Positions 15,718 through 24,383 of a stretch of DNA of 29,593 nt are shown piece by piece. The translations under genes were made by a program, and so were the position numbers. Positions within the stretch are counted from its first letter, which is position 1; the number at the start of each line of letters is the position of its first letter. Location of the stretch: positions 1-29,593 of the forward strand of contig CALEAW010000015.1 of assembly GCA_937943605.1 (NCBI GenBank). The letters are read 5' to 3'. The notes under the pieces are model-generated. The model was not told where the DNA came from. It worked only from the letters and a program-made list of their open reading frames with translations, and did no database searches. This DNA comes from an uncultured Sutterella sp. (lineage in GTDB: Bacteria > Pseudomonadota > Gammaproteobacteria > Burkholderiales > Burkholderiaceae_F).

Positions 15718-18700
15718 ATGGAAGTATCTCGCAGAAGTTTTCTCAAGCGCGGTCTGCTTCTCGGCGGCGGTGCGGCCTCCGGTTTGATCGGAACAGCCCA
15801 TGCGGCTCGACTTGGCGGTTCGGTATCGCCTTATAAGCTGACGAGCGTGACCGAAACGACGAATATCTGCTGCTATTGCTCTGGTGGTTGTGGCACGATT
15901 TGCTCGACCCGCAATGGTGAACTTATTAATCTTGAAGGTGACCCTGATCATCCGGTCAATCTTGGCGGTCTTTGCCCGAAGGGCGCTGCCATGTGGGGCC
16001 TTCGCAATATCGTGACGAAGGATCGTCGTGCTCAGCTCCATCCGGATCGTGTGCTGTATCCGATGGTTCGTCGCCCGGGTAGCAAGGAATGGGAACGCCT
16101 TTCTTGGGAACAAGCTGCCGCTGAAATTGCTCGCCATGTCAAGAAGACCCGTGACGCTTCCTTCGTAGAAAAAGAAGGCGATGTGACGGTTAACCGTTGC
16201 GATGGTATTGCTAGCTTGGGCGCTGCTCAGCTCAATAACGAAGAAGCTTGGCTTGTTCAGAAGTTTGCTCGTAGCTTGGGTGTTGCCGCGATCGACAACC
16301 AGACGCGTGTTTGCCACTCCTCGACTGTGTCTGGTCTTGCGCCGACCTTTGGCCGTGGTTCTATGACGAGTCACTGGTGCGACTTTGCGAACTCCGACGT
16401 CATCATGTCGATTGGTTCCAATAACGTCGAAAACCATCCGCTTTCTTCTCGTTGGGTTGAACGTGCTCAGGATAAGGGGGCTACGTGGATTGTGGTCGAC
16501 CCGCGTTATTCCCGTTCTGCTGCCCGTGCAGACATCTACGCACGCATTCGTCCTGGTACCGACTTGGCCTTCTACGGCGGTCTTATCAACTACATTCTCC
16601 AGAACGAGCTCTATCAGAAAGAATACGTCCTTCACTATACGAATGCGGCTTGTCTGATCCGTCCGGATTACAAGTTTGACGTAAAGAATGGTCTCTTCTC
16701 TGGTTGGAATCCCGAAACGAAGCGCTACGACAACGAAACCTGGGGTTACGATGTCGATAAGAAGGCTGTTTGGGATACCTCCGAAGGGTCTGCCTTTGCT
16801 TGGGTGAATCGTCCGGGGACGCCGAAATTCCGCACGCCTGACCTCAAGGTTTTGAAGCGCGACATGACGCTCCAGGATCCGAACTGCGTTCTTAATGTGA
16901 TGAAGCGTCACTATGCTCGTTACACGCCAGAACTCGTGACCCAGGTCACGGGTATGGATCCCGATGTGATGAAGAAGGTTTGGGAAGTCTTTGCCTCGAC
17001 CGGTGCTCGTGATAAGGCAGGTTCCATCCTCTACGCTTTGGGTCAGACGCAGCATACGTATGGTTCTCAGAACTGCCGCGCCATGTGCGTGATCCAGTTG
17101 TTGCTCGGTAACATCGGTATTGCCGGTGGTGGTATTAACGCCCTTCGTGGTGAACCGAACGTTCAGGGTTCGACCGACGTTGGCGCGAGCTCCCACCAGG
17201 CTCCTGCCTATCTTTCTTGGCCGACCGGTAAGAAGCATCCGACCTTGGCTGACTACCTCACGAACGAAACCTATGCTGCTGGCTACTATGCCAACAAGCC
17301 GAAGTTCTGGATTTCTGCCCTTCGTGAATGGTTCGGCAAGAACGCCACGGTCGAAAACGACTACTGCTATGACTTGCTCCCGAAGATCAGTCCGAAGCTT
17401 GACTACGGTGACTACTCCACGATCATGTCTTTCAATAACATGCGTGATGATGTCATCAAGGGGTATTTCTGCTGGGGTATGAACCCGGCCCACTCCACGC
17501 CAAACGCTAAACATGCTCGTAACAGCATGGCTAAGCTTGATTGGCTCGTTGTGGCTGACTGGTTCGAAACTGAAACGGCATGCTTCTGGCGCGCGCCTGA
17601 CATGAAGCCTGAAGAAATTCAGACCGAAGTCTACTTCTTGCCAGCTGCCTTGATCTACGAAAAGATTGGCTCTATCAATAATTCTGGTCGTTGGATCCAG
17701 TGGCGTGAAAAGGCTATTGAACCGCCGGGAGAATGTAAGTCTGACTTTGACATGATGATGCTTCTTTGGAAGCACATCCGCGCCCTCTATGAAAAGGAAG
17801 GCGGTGCATGTCCTGACCAGATCTTGAAGTCCAACTGGGATTACACGATCGATGGTAAGCCTGATCTTCGTGCACTTTGCTGGGCTTTGAATGGTTACAG
17901 CACGAAGGACAACACGCTCTTGAAGGGCTATGCTCAGTTGCAGGCTGACGGTTCGACGGCTTGCGGTATGTGGGTCTTCTCTGGCTACTACAACAACGAA
18001 GCGACGAAGCTCGATCCGATGAAGCAGCCGATGACGAACCGTAGCAAGGATGACCCAACGGGGCTCGGTCTCTTCCCGGGTTGGTCCTTCGCTTGGCCAG
18101 CTAACCGTCGTATTCTTTACAACCGTTGCTCCGCTGACCCGCAGGGTAAGCCTTGGGATCCGAAGCGCGTCTTGGTTGAATGGAACGGTCAGAAGTGGCT
18201 CCAAAATGACGTGGGTGACTTCGTGACGGCAAAGGCGCCAGACGATAATGCCTTCTTCATGACGTGGGAACAGAATGCTCGTCTCTTCTCCTACCCGATG
18301 GCTGATGGTCCGTTGCCTGAACACTTTGAACCGCATGAAGCCCCGTGCGAAAACTTGTTGAACGGTGCTGGTGGCAACCCGTGCGCTCGCTTTACGGACG
18401 ACCCGTCTGTGCAGCGTGGCGACATCAAGGACTATCCGTATGTGGTGACCACGTATTCGGTCGTTGAACACTGGCAGTCTGGTACGCAGACCCGTAACAT
18501 CCCGTGGCTTAACGAACTCATCCCGAGCAACTTCATCGAAATTTCCGAAGAGCTTGCGAAGGAAAAGGGCATTCGTCCGGGTGACAAGGTACGCGTTTGG
18601 AATAACCGTGGATCTGTCGTCGTCGATGCGATGATCACGATTCGCATGAAGCCCATGATGATTAATGGCAAGTTGACGCACATCGTTGGTATGCCGCATC

Positions 18701-18828
18701 ACTTCTCTTGGGCAACCAAGCTTGCGACGGGTGACAACGTCAACGACTTGCCGCCTAACGTGGGTGATCCAAACTCGTACATTCCTGAATACAAGGCATT
18801 CCTTGTCAACCTTGAAAAGGCAGCCTAA
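15718..18828 (+). CDS. fdnG: Formate dehydrogenase-N alpha subunit (molybdenum, cysteine type)
   Basis: The catalytic subunit of respiratory formate dehydrogenase oxidises formate to CO2 at a bis-MGD molybdenum site on the periplasmic side. I chose the ATG at 15718 (MEVSRRSFLKRG), with AAGGA seven bases upstream; the frame continues 22 codons further up. The product is 1036 residues, close to E. coli FdnG. The N-terminus has a Tat signal, SRRSFLKRG then a hydrophobic stretch ending AHA. The [4Fe-4S] ligands lie in NICCYCSGGCG through LCPKG. The metal ligand is C199 in TRVCHSS, encoded by TGC, where E. coli has selenocysteine encoded by UGA. No SECIS or selenium insertion is therefore needed. 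Codon use is highly biased, indicating strong expression. The beta subunit gene follows at 18852. Confidence 0.96.
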   Translation: MEVSRRSFLKRGLLLGGGAASGLIGTAHAARLGGSVSPYKLTSVTETTNICCYCSGGCGTICSTRNGELINLEGDPDHPVNLGGLCPKGAAMWGLRNIVTKDRRAQLHPDRVLYPMVRRPGSKEWERLSWEQAAAEIARHVKKTRDASFVEKEGDVTVNRCDGIASLGAAQLNNEEAWLVQKFARSLGVAAIDNQTRVCHSSTVSGLAPTFGRGSMTSHWCDFANSDVIMSIGSNNVENHPLSSRWVERAQDKGATWIVVDPRYSRSAARADIYARIRPGTDLAFYGGLINYILQNELYQKEYVLHYTNAACLIRPDYKFDVKNGLFSGWNPETKRYDNETWGYDVDKKAVWDTSEGSAFAWVNRPGTPKFRTPDLKVLKRDMTLQDPNCVLNVMKRHYARYTPELVTQVTGMDPDVMKKVWEVFASTGARDKAGSILYALGQTQHTYGSQNCRAMCVIQLLLGNIGIAGGGINALRGEPNVQGSTDVGASSHQAPAYLSWPTGKKHPTLADYLTNETYAAGYYANKPKFWISALREWFGKNATVENDYCYDLLPKISPKLDYGDYSTIMSFNNMRDDVIKGYFCWGMNPAHSTPNAKHARNSMAKLDWLVVADWFETETACFWRAPDMKPEEIQTEVYFLPAALIYEKIGSINNSGRWIQWREKAIEPPGECKSDFDMMMLLWKHIRALYEKEGGACPDQILKSNWDYTIDGKPDLRALCWALNGYSTKDNTLLKGYAQLQADGSTACGMWVFSGYYNNEATKLDPMKQPMTNRSKDDPTGLGLFPGWSFAWPANRRILYNRCSADPQGKPWDPKRVLVEWNGQKWLQNDVGDFVTAKAPDDNAFFMTWEQNARLFSYPMADGPLPEHFEPHEAPCENLLNGAGGNPCARFTDDPSVQRGDIKDYPYVVTTYSVVEHWQSGTQTRNIPWLNELIPSNFIEISEELAKEKGIRPGDKVRVWNNRGSVVVDAMITIRMKPMMINGKLTHIVGMPHHFSWATKLATGDNVNDLPPNVGDPNSYIPEYKAFLVNLEKAA

Positions 18829-18851
18829 CGGCATGCCAATGGAGATGAATG

Positions 18852-19748
18852 ATGGCTAATACTAAAGAAGTCGCCATGCTGTTCGACTCTTCGCATTGCA
18901 CTGGCTGCAAAGGTTGCCAGGTGGCTTGCAAGCAGTGGAATATGCTCCCGTCGGCGTTAGGCCTCAATGAAAACAAGTTCTCGGGTTCTTATCAGAATCC
19001 GCCTGATCTGAATGGGGATACCCGTTTGGTGATGACGTTCGATGAAAAGGAATCTGGTAACAAGTATCAGCCGATTAACTTTGCGATCGGTCGTCGCTCT
19101 TGCTTCCACTGCACGGATGCGGCTTGTGTTGCGATCTGTTCTTCAGGCGCACTCTATAAGAACGAAAACGGTGTTGTGTCTTATGACACCGAAAAGTGCA
19201 ACGGCTGCACCTATTGCCAGTCTGCTTGCCCGTTCGATGTGCCTCGCTTCCGTCCGGGCGACGGTTTGATCGACAAGTGCACACTTTGCATTGACCGTCT
19301 TGAAGAGGGTGGTGTGCCAGCGTGCGTGAAGACCTGCCAGCCTGAAGCGCTGAAGTTTGGCCCGCGTGACGAAATGATCGCTTTGGGTCAGAAGCGTGTT
19401 GAATTCCTGAAGAAGAAGGGGTTCGATAAGGCTGAACTTTACGGTGTCAATGAAATGGGCGGTTTGCACGTGTTGCAGGTTTGCCAGTTTGGTCATGAGG
19501 CGTATGGCCTTCCGACCGATCCGAAGCCTAACAAGATGGTGGGCATGGTTGATACGATGCGTAAGGTCACTGGCGTGGGTATCGCTGCGGTGCTCGCAGG
19601 TTTGGCTGTTTCCTTCATCGCTGCCACGGGTTATCGCCGTGAAAAGGTGACGATTGAAGAAGCTAAGAAGTCCTGGACGCCTGAACAGCGTGCTTTGGCC
19701 GATCGTGAAGTCAAGGAGCTTCTTGAAAAAGAAGCCTCCGGTAAATAA
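18852..19748 (+). CDS. fdnH: Formate dehydrogenase-N beta (iron-sulfur) subunit
   Basis: This subunit carries electrons from FdnG to the membrane cytochrome through four [4Fe-4S] clusters. Four cysteine groups are visible: CTGCKGCQVACKQW, CFHCTDAACVAIC, CNGCTYCQSACPF and CTLCIDRLEEGGVPACVKTC. A single C-terminal transmembrane helix (GIAAVLAGLAVSFIAATGY) anchors it facing the periplasm, as in E. coli FdnH, with a basic and acidic cytoplasmic tail after it. Two ATG codons are adjacent (18849, 18852). GGAG at 18841 is better spaced for the second (7 bases), giving 298 residues. It lacks its own signal peptide and presumably travels with FdnG through Tat. Confidence 0.95.
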   Translation: MANTKEVAMLFDSSHCTGCKGCQVACKQWNMLPSALGLNENKFSGSYQNPPDLNGDTRLVMTFDEKESGNKYQPINFAIGRRSCFHCTDAACVAICSSGALYKNENGVVSYDTEKCNGCTYCQSACPFDVPRFRPGDGLIDKCTLCIDRLEEGGVPACVKTCQPEALKFGPRDEMIALGQKRVEFLKKKGFDKAELYGVNEMGGLHVLQVCQFGHEAYGLPTDPKPNKMVGMVDTMRKVTGVGIAAVLAGLAVSFIAATGYRREKVTIEEAKKSWTPEQRALADREVKELLEKEASGK

Positions 19749-19766
19749 CAACGAAGGAGACACAGA

Positions 19767-20495
19767 ATGACCAAGTACATTCAGCGTCACTCTCTGCTCA
19801 CTCGTGTCACCCATGGGGTAGTGGCCATCAGCTGTATCCTGTTGGCGGTGACCGGTGTGTTCGTGTTCGTCCCGAGCCTCGGTGGTGGCATCATGGGTGG
19901 TGAATTCACGCAGACGATGCGTATGCTTCACCGCGTGTTTGCGATTCCCTTTATCTTGGTGCCGCTCTTTGCGGTGCTGAAGTCCCCGAAGGGCTTCGTG
20001 CACCTCTTCAAAGAAGACATCTTTGGTAAGTGGGACCGTGATGACCTTGCCTGGGCGATGAAGTTCCCGTTCTACCTCTTTGCCCCTGGCAAGGTGCATA
20101 TGCCGCCGCAACACCACGTGAAGTCTGCTCAGCGTTTGGCTGACGGTGCCCTCGTGTTCTTCTGCATCGGTCTGGCGCTCTCCGGTATGGTCCTTTGGCT
20201 CAATACGGGGCTCTTGCCTGATGGTGGCATGAAGGTGGCTTTCAGCCCTGACACCTTGCTTCTTGCTCACTTGGCGCACGATGTCTTCTTCTTCTTGACG
20301 GTCTTTGTGGGTATTGCTCACATCTACCTTGGTGCTGGTATCTTCCAGCCGTACCGTGGTACCGCTCGCATCATGTTCGGTGACGGTAAGGTGAGCGAAT
20401 CCGACGCTGCTTACCACTGGGGTTACTGGGCTAACCAGGAAATCGCGCTCGGTAAGAACGTGACCGAAGAAAAGGATGACAAGAACGCTAAGTAA
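19767..20495 (+). CDS. fdnI: Formate dehydrogenase-N gamma subunit (cytochrome b556)
   Basis: The integral-membrane cytochrome passes electrons to menaquinone and helps build proton-motive force. The protein has 242 residues and four transmembrane segments. Candidate haem ligands H16, H55, H171 and H185 keep the same spacing (39 and 14 residues) as H18/H57 and H155/H169 of E. coli FdnI. The ribosome site is GAAGGAGA, seven to eight bases before the ATG. It is third in the fdnGHI operon, 18 bases after fdnH. The charged C-terminus (TEEKDDKNAK) is longer than usual. Confidence 0.94.
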   Translation: MTKYIQRHSLLTRVTHGVVAISCILLAVTGVFVFVPSLGGGIMGGEFTQTMRMLHRVFAIPFILVPLFAVLKSPKGFVHLFKEDIFGKWDRDDLAWAMKFPFYLFAPGKVHMPPQHHVKSAQRLADGALVFFCIGLALSGMVLWLNTGLLPDGGMKVAFSPDTLLLAHLAHDVFFFLTVFVGIAHIYLGAGIFQPYRGTARIMFGDGKVSESDAAYHWGYWANQEIALGKNVTEEKDDKNAK

Positions 20496-20516
20496 CGTTT
20501 AACTCCTCCAGAGTAA

Positions 20517-20604
20517 GGTTAGGTTGTTGGGCCTAACCCCCAAGGCGGGCCTCAGTGAAACGAGGCCCGTCTGGAAAGAGAACTGGGTCGTTTTCTTTCC
20601 AGAC
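20517..20604 (+). repeat. Three tandem hairpins between fdnI and fdhE
   Basis: Consecutive stems: GGTTAGG/CCTAACC (20517-20538), CGGGCCTC/GAGGCCCG (20546-20569) and GTCTGGAAAG/CTTTCCAGAC (20569-20604). The second and third share one base. None is followed by a T-run, so they look less like simple terminators than like transcript-stabilising or processing structures that could lower fdhE relative to fdnGHI. Confidence 0.55.
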
Positions 20605-20698
20605 GCCCCAAACCATTGGGCGCAATACAACAAAATCAACACCTGGCGCTGTGGCTTCATTGAAAGCACATATCGCTATCAAAAAAAGGACAATCATC

Positions 20699-21586
20699 AT
20701 GTTGAACCGCAAGTCGATGGAACGTTCGCTCGCTCGTGCCACGGGTCATAAAGACGAAAGTGTGACTGCGCGCTTGGCTTTTTTTGCACCAGCACTTTTG
20801 AAGGCTGCTGATCTTCGCAAGGCGATGACACTTGACCTTCCCGAATGGTCTGACGAGATGGTTGAAGCTGCGCGTGATGGCAAGGCCACCTTGCTCGCAC
20901 AAGCCCCGATGATGATCGATAAAGAACGCTTTTTGGGTGTTGTGAACGAAATCACGCAAGCCTTGCTCGCCAATGAAACGATCGAAGGTGACTTGTTAGC
21001 GCGTTGCCAGGCCGTCGATTGGACGCGCTTTGCCTCTGAAGACCTTCTCGCAACAGCGGGTCGCGATCCGATGGCTTACTTGGCCGACATTGAAGCGTTG
21101 GCTTCTGACGATGATTTGCTCGACTACTACTTGCTGCCCGTCCTTGGACTCTCGCTTCGCGTTTTCTTAGATGAAGCCGCTGAAGAAGGTAGCCGCTTGA
21201 TTGCAAAGACGGCGACCGATACGACCCACCATAATCGTCCGTTGGCTTGCCCGGTGTGTGGCGCTGAGGCCGCGATTGCGTCGGTAACTGATACGCCGCT
21301 CAACGGTCATGTGAAGCAGTTGTGGTGTACGTGTTGCGGTGGTCACTGGGTCTTTGAACGCATTCGCTGTGCTCACTGTGGCGACCAGGCCGTATCTGAT
21401 TTGTCGTACGTCCATGACGAAGCAGACGAAGCGCACCGCCTCCACGTCTGCACGGGTTGCCATACGGCCTTCCCGACGGTTTTTGCTGGCGAAGAAATGA
21501 ATTTCTGTGCCGATATTGAACAGATTGTGATGACGGGTCTTGAACTCTTTTATGAGAATGCCGTCAAGGGTGAAGCCTCGGCATAA
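20699..21586 (+). CDS. fdhE: Formate dehydrogenase accessory protein FdhE
   Basis: FdhE is a cytoplasmic iron-binding factor required for assembly of active formate dehydrogenase. I chose the ATG at 20699 (MLNRKSMERS), with AAAGGA eight bases upstream. The frame continues back to 20555 through the hairpin cluster without homology. The product is 295 residues. The C-terminal half has four rubredoxin-like Cys pairs: CPVCG, CTCCGG, CAHCGD and CTGCH, which match the family's metal site. The N-terminal half is helical and acidic. It lies between the structural genes and fdhD, a common arrangement. Confidence 0.92.
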   Translation: MLNRKSMERSLARATGHKDESVTARLAFFAPALLKAADLRKAMTLDLPEWSDEMVEAARDGKATLLAQAPMMIDKERFLGVVNEITQALLANETIEGDLLARCQAVDWTRFASEDLLATAGRDPMAYLADIEALASDDDLLDYYLLPVLGLSLRVFLDEAAEEGSRLIAKTATDTTHHNRPLACPVCGAEAAIASVTDTPLNGHVKQLWCTCCGGHWVFERIRCAHCGDQAVSDLSYVHDEADEAHRLHVCTGCHTAFPTVFAGEEMNFCADIEQIVMTGLELFYENAVKGEASA

Positions 21587-21618
21587 TTGTTGCCGTGTCG
21601 CATTGCTAGGAGTTTGCC

Positions 21619-22497
21619 ATGGCCCTTTATCAGCAACCTCACACCGTGGTTTATGACACGCCTTCTGGGTTAGATCAAGTCTCTAGTTTGACGCCTAACC
21701 CAGGTACCGCTCGTCTGGGTGCCCATGAAGTCACCGTACACCGATTAAACGATCCTGTGCCTAGCGTGGATTGGGTCGCAGAAGAGGTACCTGTAGCGCT
21801 CGTATATAACGGGATTTCACACGCGGTGATGATGGCATCTCCTTCAATGCTCGAAGAATTCGCTTTGGGCTTTTCGCTTGCTGAAGGCATCATCCCTGAT
21901 GCTTCCCACCTTTACGCTTGTGATGTCCATGAGGCTTGCCGTGGTCTAGAAGTCAATATGACGATTTCGTCTGAGTGCTTTTGGAAACTTAAAGACCGTC
22001 GCCGTTCTATGACGGGGCGTACGGGTTGCGGCATTTGTGGCGTCGAGAGCCTTTCTGAAGCCGTACGTGAAAAGCGCGTGGTGCCCCATGAACAAACTTT
22101 CTCGATGAGTGCTTATCCACAAGCGCTGAGTTACCTCGAAGAGGTTGAACAATTAGGCCGTCTTACGGGCTGTACGCACGCTGCGGTCTGGGTGCACCCC
22201 GATGGTCGCTTTGCGGGTGGCGCTGAAGACGTGGGTCGTCACGTTGCGCTCGATAAATTGTTAGGCCTTCGCGCTAAAAAGGGTTGGAAAGACGGGGCGC
22301 TTGTGATTAGTTCACGCGCTTCGTATGAAATGGTTCAAAAGGCTGCGATGTGCGGCATTGAAATTATCTTTGCAGTGTCTGCACCCACAGCCTTGGCTGT
22401 GGATTTAGCAAAAGAGTGTGGCGTAACGTTGGCAGCATTCTGTCGTCGCGGACGTGCCAACGTTTACTCACATCCTGAGCGCCTGATTGGCCTCTAG
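21619..22497 (+). CDS. fdhD: Sulfurtransferase FdhD
   Basis: FdhD transfers sulfur from IscS to the molybdenum cofactor of formate dehydrogenase, which is needed for activity. The protein has 292 residues. The CxxC sulfur-relay motif is C137-GI-C140 in RTGCGICGVESL. EDVGRHVALDKLLG and the late VISSRASYEMVQKA segment are typical of the family and contribute the cofactor-binding pocket. AGGAG lies seven bases before the ATG. It closes the formate dehydrogenase operon and is followed by two terminators. Confidence 0.95.
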   Translation: MALYQQPHTVVYDTPSGLDQVSSLTPNPGTARLGAHEVTVHRLNDPVPSVDWVAEEVPVALVYNGISHAVMMASPSMLEEFALGFSLAEGIIPDASHLYACDVHEACRGLEVNMTISSECFWKLKDRRRSMTGRTGCGICGVESLSEAVREKRVVPHEQTFSMSAYPQALSYLEEVEQLGRLTGCTHAAVWVHPDGRFAGGAEDVGRHVALDKLLGLRAKKGWKDGALVISSRASYEMVQKAAMCGIEIIFAVSAPTALAVDLAKECGVTLAAFCRRGRANVYSHPERLIGL

Positions 22498-22516
22498 GAA
22501 ACTTCTAAAGGGATTG

Positions 22517-22586
22517 CTTTCGGTTTACCTTTTTTCCGAAAGTTTTTAGTAGCGGAAGGTCTTTGATGGACTTTCCGCTCTTTTTT
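22517..22586 (+). terminator. Tandem Rho-independent terminators of the fdn-fdh operon
   Basis: First hairpin: CTTTCGG (22517-22523) with CCGAAAG (22536-22542), then TTTTT. Second: AGCGGAAGGT (22551-22560) with ACTTTCCGCT (22570-22579), then a C and six T residues. Two in series imply tight insulation from the next gene. Confidence 0.85.
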
Positions 22587-22670
22587 GCCGCGTTTTTTAC
22601 GATAGGGTGTTTATTGTAGCCGTTGAAAATCCCTCTTGTAGAGTTTAAGTAAGTGTGATCATGCGTCTAT

Positions 22671-22686
22671 ACCGTAAATATGGGAC
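22671..22686. promoter_or_regulatory. Second copy of the fdnG-upstream palindrome-like motif
   Basis: ACCGTAAATATGGGAC matches 13 of 16 positions of the motif at 15387-15402. Flanking GCGTC (22663) and GACGC (22684) add an outer inverted repeat. It sits about 105 bases before the DAACS start. The region 22587-22791 otherwise shows a CCCGA/TCGGG hairpin (22698-22716) and a TATAAA box at 22717, with no clear -35. Confidence 0.35.
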
Positions 22687-22791
22687 GCTTCTTTAATCCC
22701 GAGTAATCCGGTCGGGTATAAACTGCCAAATAGACCACAATGCAATGTGGCATTTCTTTCACACAAAAATCCAACAAAAGGAATCCCTGCC

Positions 22792-24060
22792 ATGACTCAG
22801 TCCCCCGCAGATGTGAAGCCTACGTCAGGTGTCAAAGGTACGAGCCCCGCGATGGTCGCCGCATACGCGATTGCTATTGCGTTAGGTGTTTGCAGTGGCC
22901 TTTGGGGCGGCGAGATGATTCACGCGTTCGCAGACTTTGTGAGCTCGATTTTTATTCGCCTCTTTAAATTTATTAGTATCCCGATTATTGCGGTTTCGAT
23001 TATTGCGACCTTGGCCAGCATCTCTCGCTCGAGTGAATCGGGTCGCATTTTCCGTCACACGATCTTTTATACGTTGCTGACGACCATTTTGGCTGCTGCT
23101 TTGGCAGCCGTTCTTTACGTCATCTTCTCGCCGGCTAACGTGGCTGTCACGTCCGCGGCCGTGCCTCAGGTGACCGAACACTCTTACCTTGAATACATCC
23201 AGTCGGTGATTCCTGACAATTTCTTGGCGCCCTTCTTGTCGGCCAATGTGTTGTCGGTCTTGCTTGTCTCGGCCGCGATTGGGATTGCAATTTCTCGCTT
23301 GCCGCGCAATAGCCGCTCTCAAGAAGTCTTGTTGGCGTTCTTTACGGGCGCTCAGGAAGTCCTCTTCATTCTCGTTAAGTGGTTGATCTTCGTGTTGCCG
23401 ATTGGGATCTTTGGCTTTATTTCTGGCCTCGTGGTCGAAATGTCAAAGGGTGTGGCAATCGGTGGTTTGGGCACCTATTTTGTGGTGATTTTGGCTGCGA
23501 ACTTTATCCAGATGTTGGTGGTTTTGCCACTACTCATGCTTGCTCGTGGTCTTAACCCGATCAAGGTGGCTCGCGGTATGGCACCGGCCTTGGCGGTGGC
23601 CTTCTTCTCGAAGTCGTCTGCGGGTACCCTCCCTGTCACCATGGCCTGCTCCGAAAATAACGTGGGTGTGAGCCGTCCCGTCTCTCGCTTCGTGCTCCCA
23701 ATTTGCACGACGATCAACATGAATGGTTGCGCGGCCTTTATTCTTGTCACCGTGGTTTACCTTATGCAAAACGCAGGTGCTGAAATCACGCCGCTCATGC
23801 TTGCCGCTTGGGTTTTGATTTCGACCTTGGCTGCTGTGGGTAACGCTGGTGTGCCGATGGGTTGCTTCTTCTTGTCGGCTAGCTTGCTCGCAAGCATGAA
23901 CGTGCCCATTATGCTCATGGGTGTCATTCTTCCTTTCTACGCCGTCATTGACATGATCGAAACGACGTTGAATGTTTGGTCGGATAGTACCGTCGCTGCG
24001 ATGGTCAATCATGACCTTGAAAAGGACGAAGACGTTCACGAAGTGAAGGTTGCTCCATAA
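22792..24060 (+). CDS. Sodium:amino-acid/dicarboxylate symporter, DAACS (SLC1-like) family
   Basis: An inner-membrane symporter of the GltP/DctA/SstT fold. I chose the ATG at 22792 (MTQSPADVKP), with AAAGGA nine bases upstream, giving 422 residues. The frame runs back a further 15 codons. The re-entrant loop motif is KSSAGTLPVTM. The TM7 motif is TTINMNGCA where glutamate/aspartate carriers have NMDGT. The second loop is AAVGNAGVPMG. In TM8 the usual substrate-carboxylate Arg is replaced by Glu (IDMIETTLNVWSD), the same arrangement as the SETALNSSTD-like segment I recall in the serine/threonine carrier SstT. This argues against a dicarboxylate substrate and for a neutral or basic amino acid. 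It is a single-gene unit with its own terminator. Confidence 0.88.
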   Translation: MTQSPADVKPTSGVKGTSPAMVAAYAIAIALGVCSGLWGGEMIHAFADFVSSIFIRLFKFISIPIIAVSIIATLASISRSSESGRIFRHTIFYTLLTTILAAALAAVLYVIFSPANVAVTSAAVPQVTEHSYLEYIQSVIPDNFLAPFLSANVLSVLLVSAAIGIAISRLPRNSRSQEVLLAFFTGAQEVLFILVKWLIFVLPIGIFGFISGLVVEMSKGVAIGGLGTYFVVILAANFIQMLVVLPLLMLARGLNPIKVARGMAPALAVAFFSKSSAGTLPVTMACSENNVGVSRPVSRFVLPICTTINMNGCAAFILVTVVYLMQNAGAEITPLMLAAWVLISTLAAVGNAGVPMGCFFLSASLLASMNVPIMLMGVILPFYAVIDMIETTLNVWSDSTVAAMVNHDLEKDEDVHEVKVAP

Positions 24061-24093
24061 AGCAAAAGACGCTTCTTGATTGTTAGATCGAAC

Positions 24094-24124
24094 GCAAAGG
24101 CCGCTCATGAATGGGCGGCCTTTT
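24094..24124 (+). terminator. Terminator of the DAACS gene
   Basis: AAAGGCCGC (24096-24104) pairs with GCGGCCTTT (24115-24123) and the stem is followed by TTTTGC. It lies 34 bases past the stop codon. Confidence 0.8.
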
Positions 24125-24306
24125 GCATGAGAGGATCTGACCATAGAGCGATTTCAGCAGCCCTTGCAGTGGAGATCGAGAGCTAGCCTTGCAGCTACTC
24201 TACGGAACGTTTGGTCAATGGAGTGGATAAGGTTGACAAGAAGTGCTGAGGAGGAGAGACGAGGGCTAAACAGGGTATGCCAAAGAGTAGGGGAGCCCGA
24301 TAAAGC

Positions 24307-24337
24307 AAAAACCCAAGCAACGTTTGCCTGGGCTTTT
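24307..24337 (-). terminator. Terminator of lplT
   Basis: CCCAAGCAA (24312-24320) pairs with TTTGCCTGGG (24323-24332) with one mismatch. On the minus strand the stem is followed by TTTTTGC. It lies about 47 bases past the lplT stop. Confidence 0.75.
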
Positions 24338-24383
24338 GAGATGGTGTGCGATCGCGCACTTTGAAGGTGAGGAGAGGTGCCTC

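Larger units (their letters stand above)
24061..24383. other. Intergenic region between convergent transporter genes
   Basis: 323 bases with no supported gene. It holds a plus-strand terminator at 24094-24124 and a minus-strand terminator at 24307-24337. The ~180 bases between them have no recognisable motif. A 66-codon open frame starting at 24164 reads through the second hairpin and has no ribosome site. Confidence 0.6.

Noticed and set aside
15700..18834. Minus-strand open frame of 1044 codons antisense to the whole of fdnG
   Set aside because: It mirrors fdnG codon for codon and arises from the strong codon bias of fdnG, which avoids codons giving stops on the opposite strand. No ribosome site, no family motif, and Arg/Val/His-rich composition.
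19143..20417. Minus-strand open frame of 424 codons opposite fdnH-fdnI
   Set aside because: Same cause as the fdnG shadow: biased codons of highly expressed genes. The forward proteins have all expected cofactor ligands.
24164..24364. 66-codon plus-strand frame between the DAACS gene and lplT
   Set aside because: It reads through the lplT terminator hairpin, has no ribosome site, and its product shows no motif.
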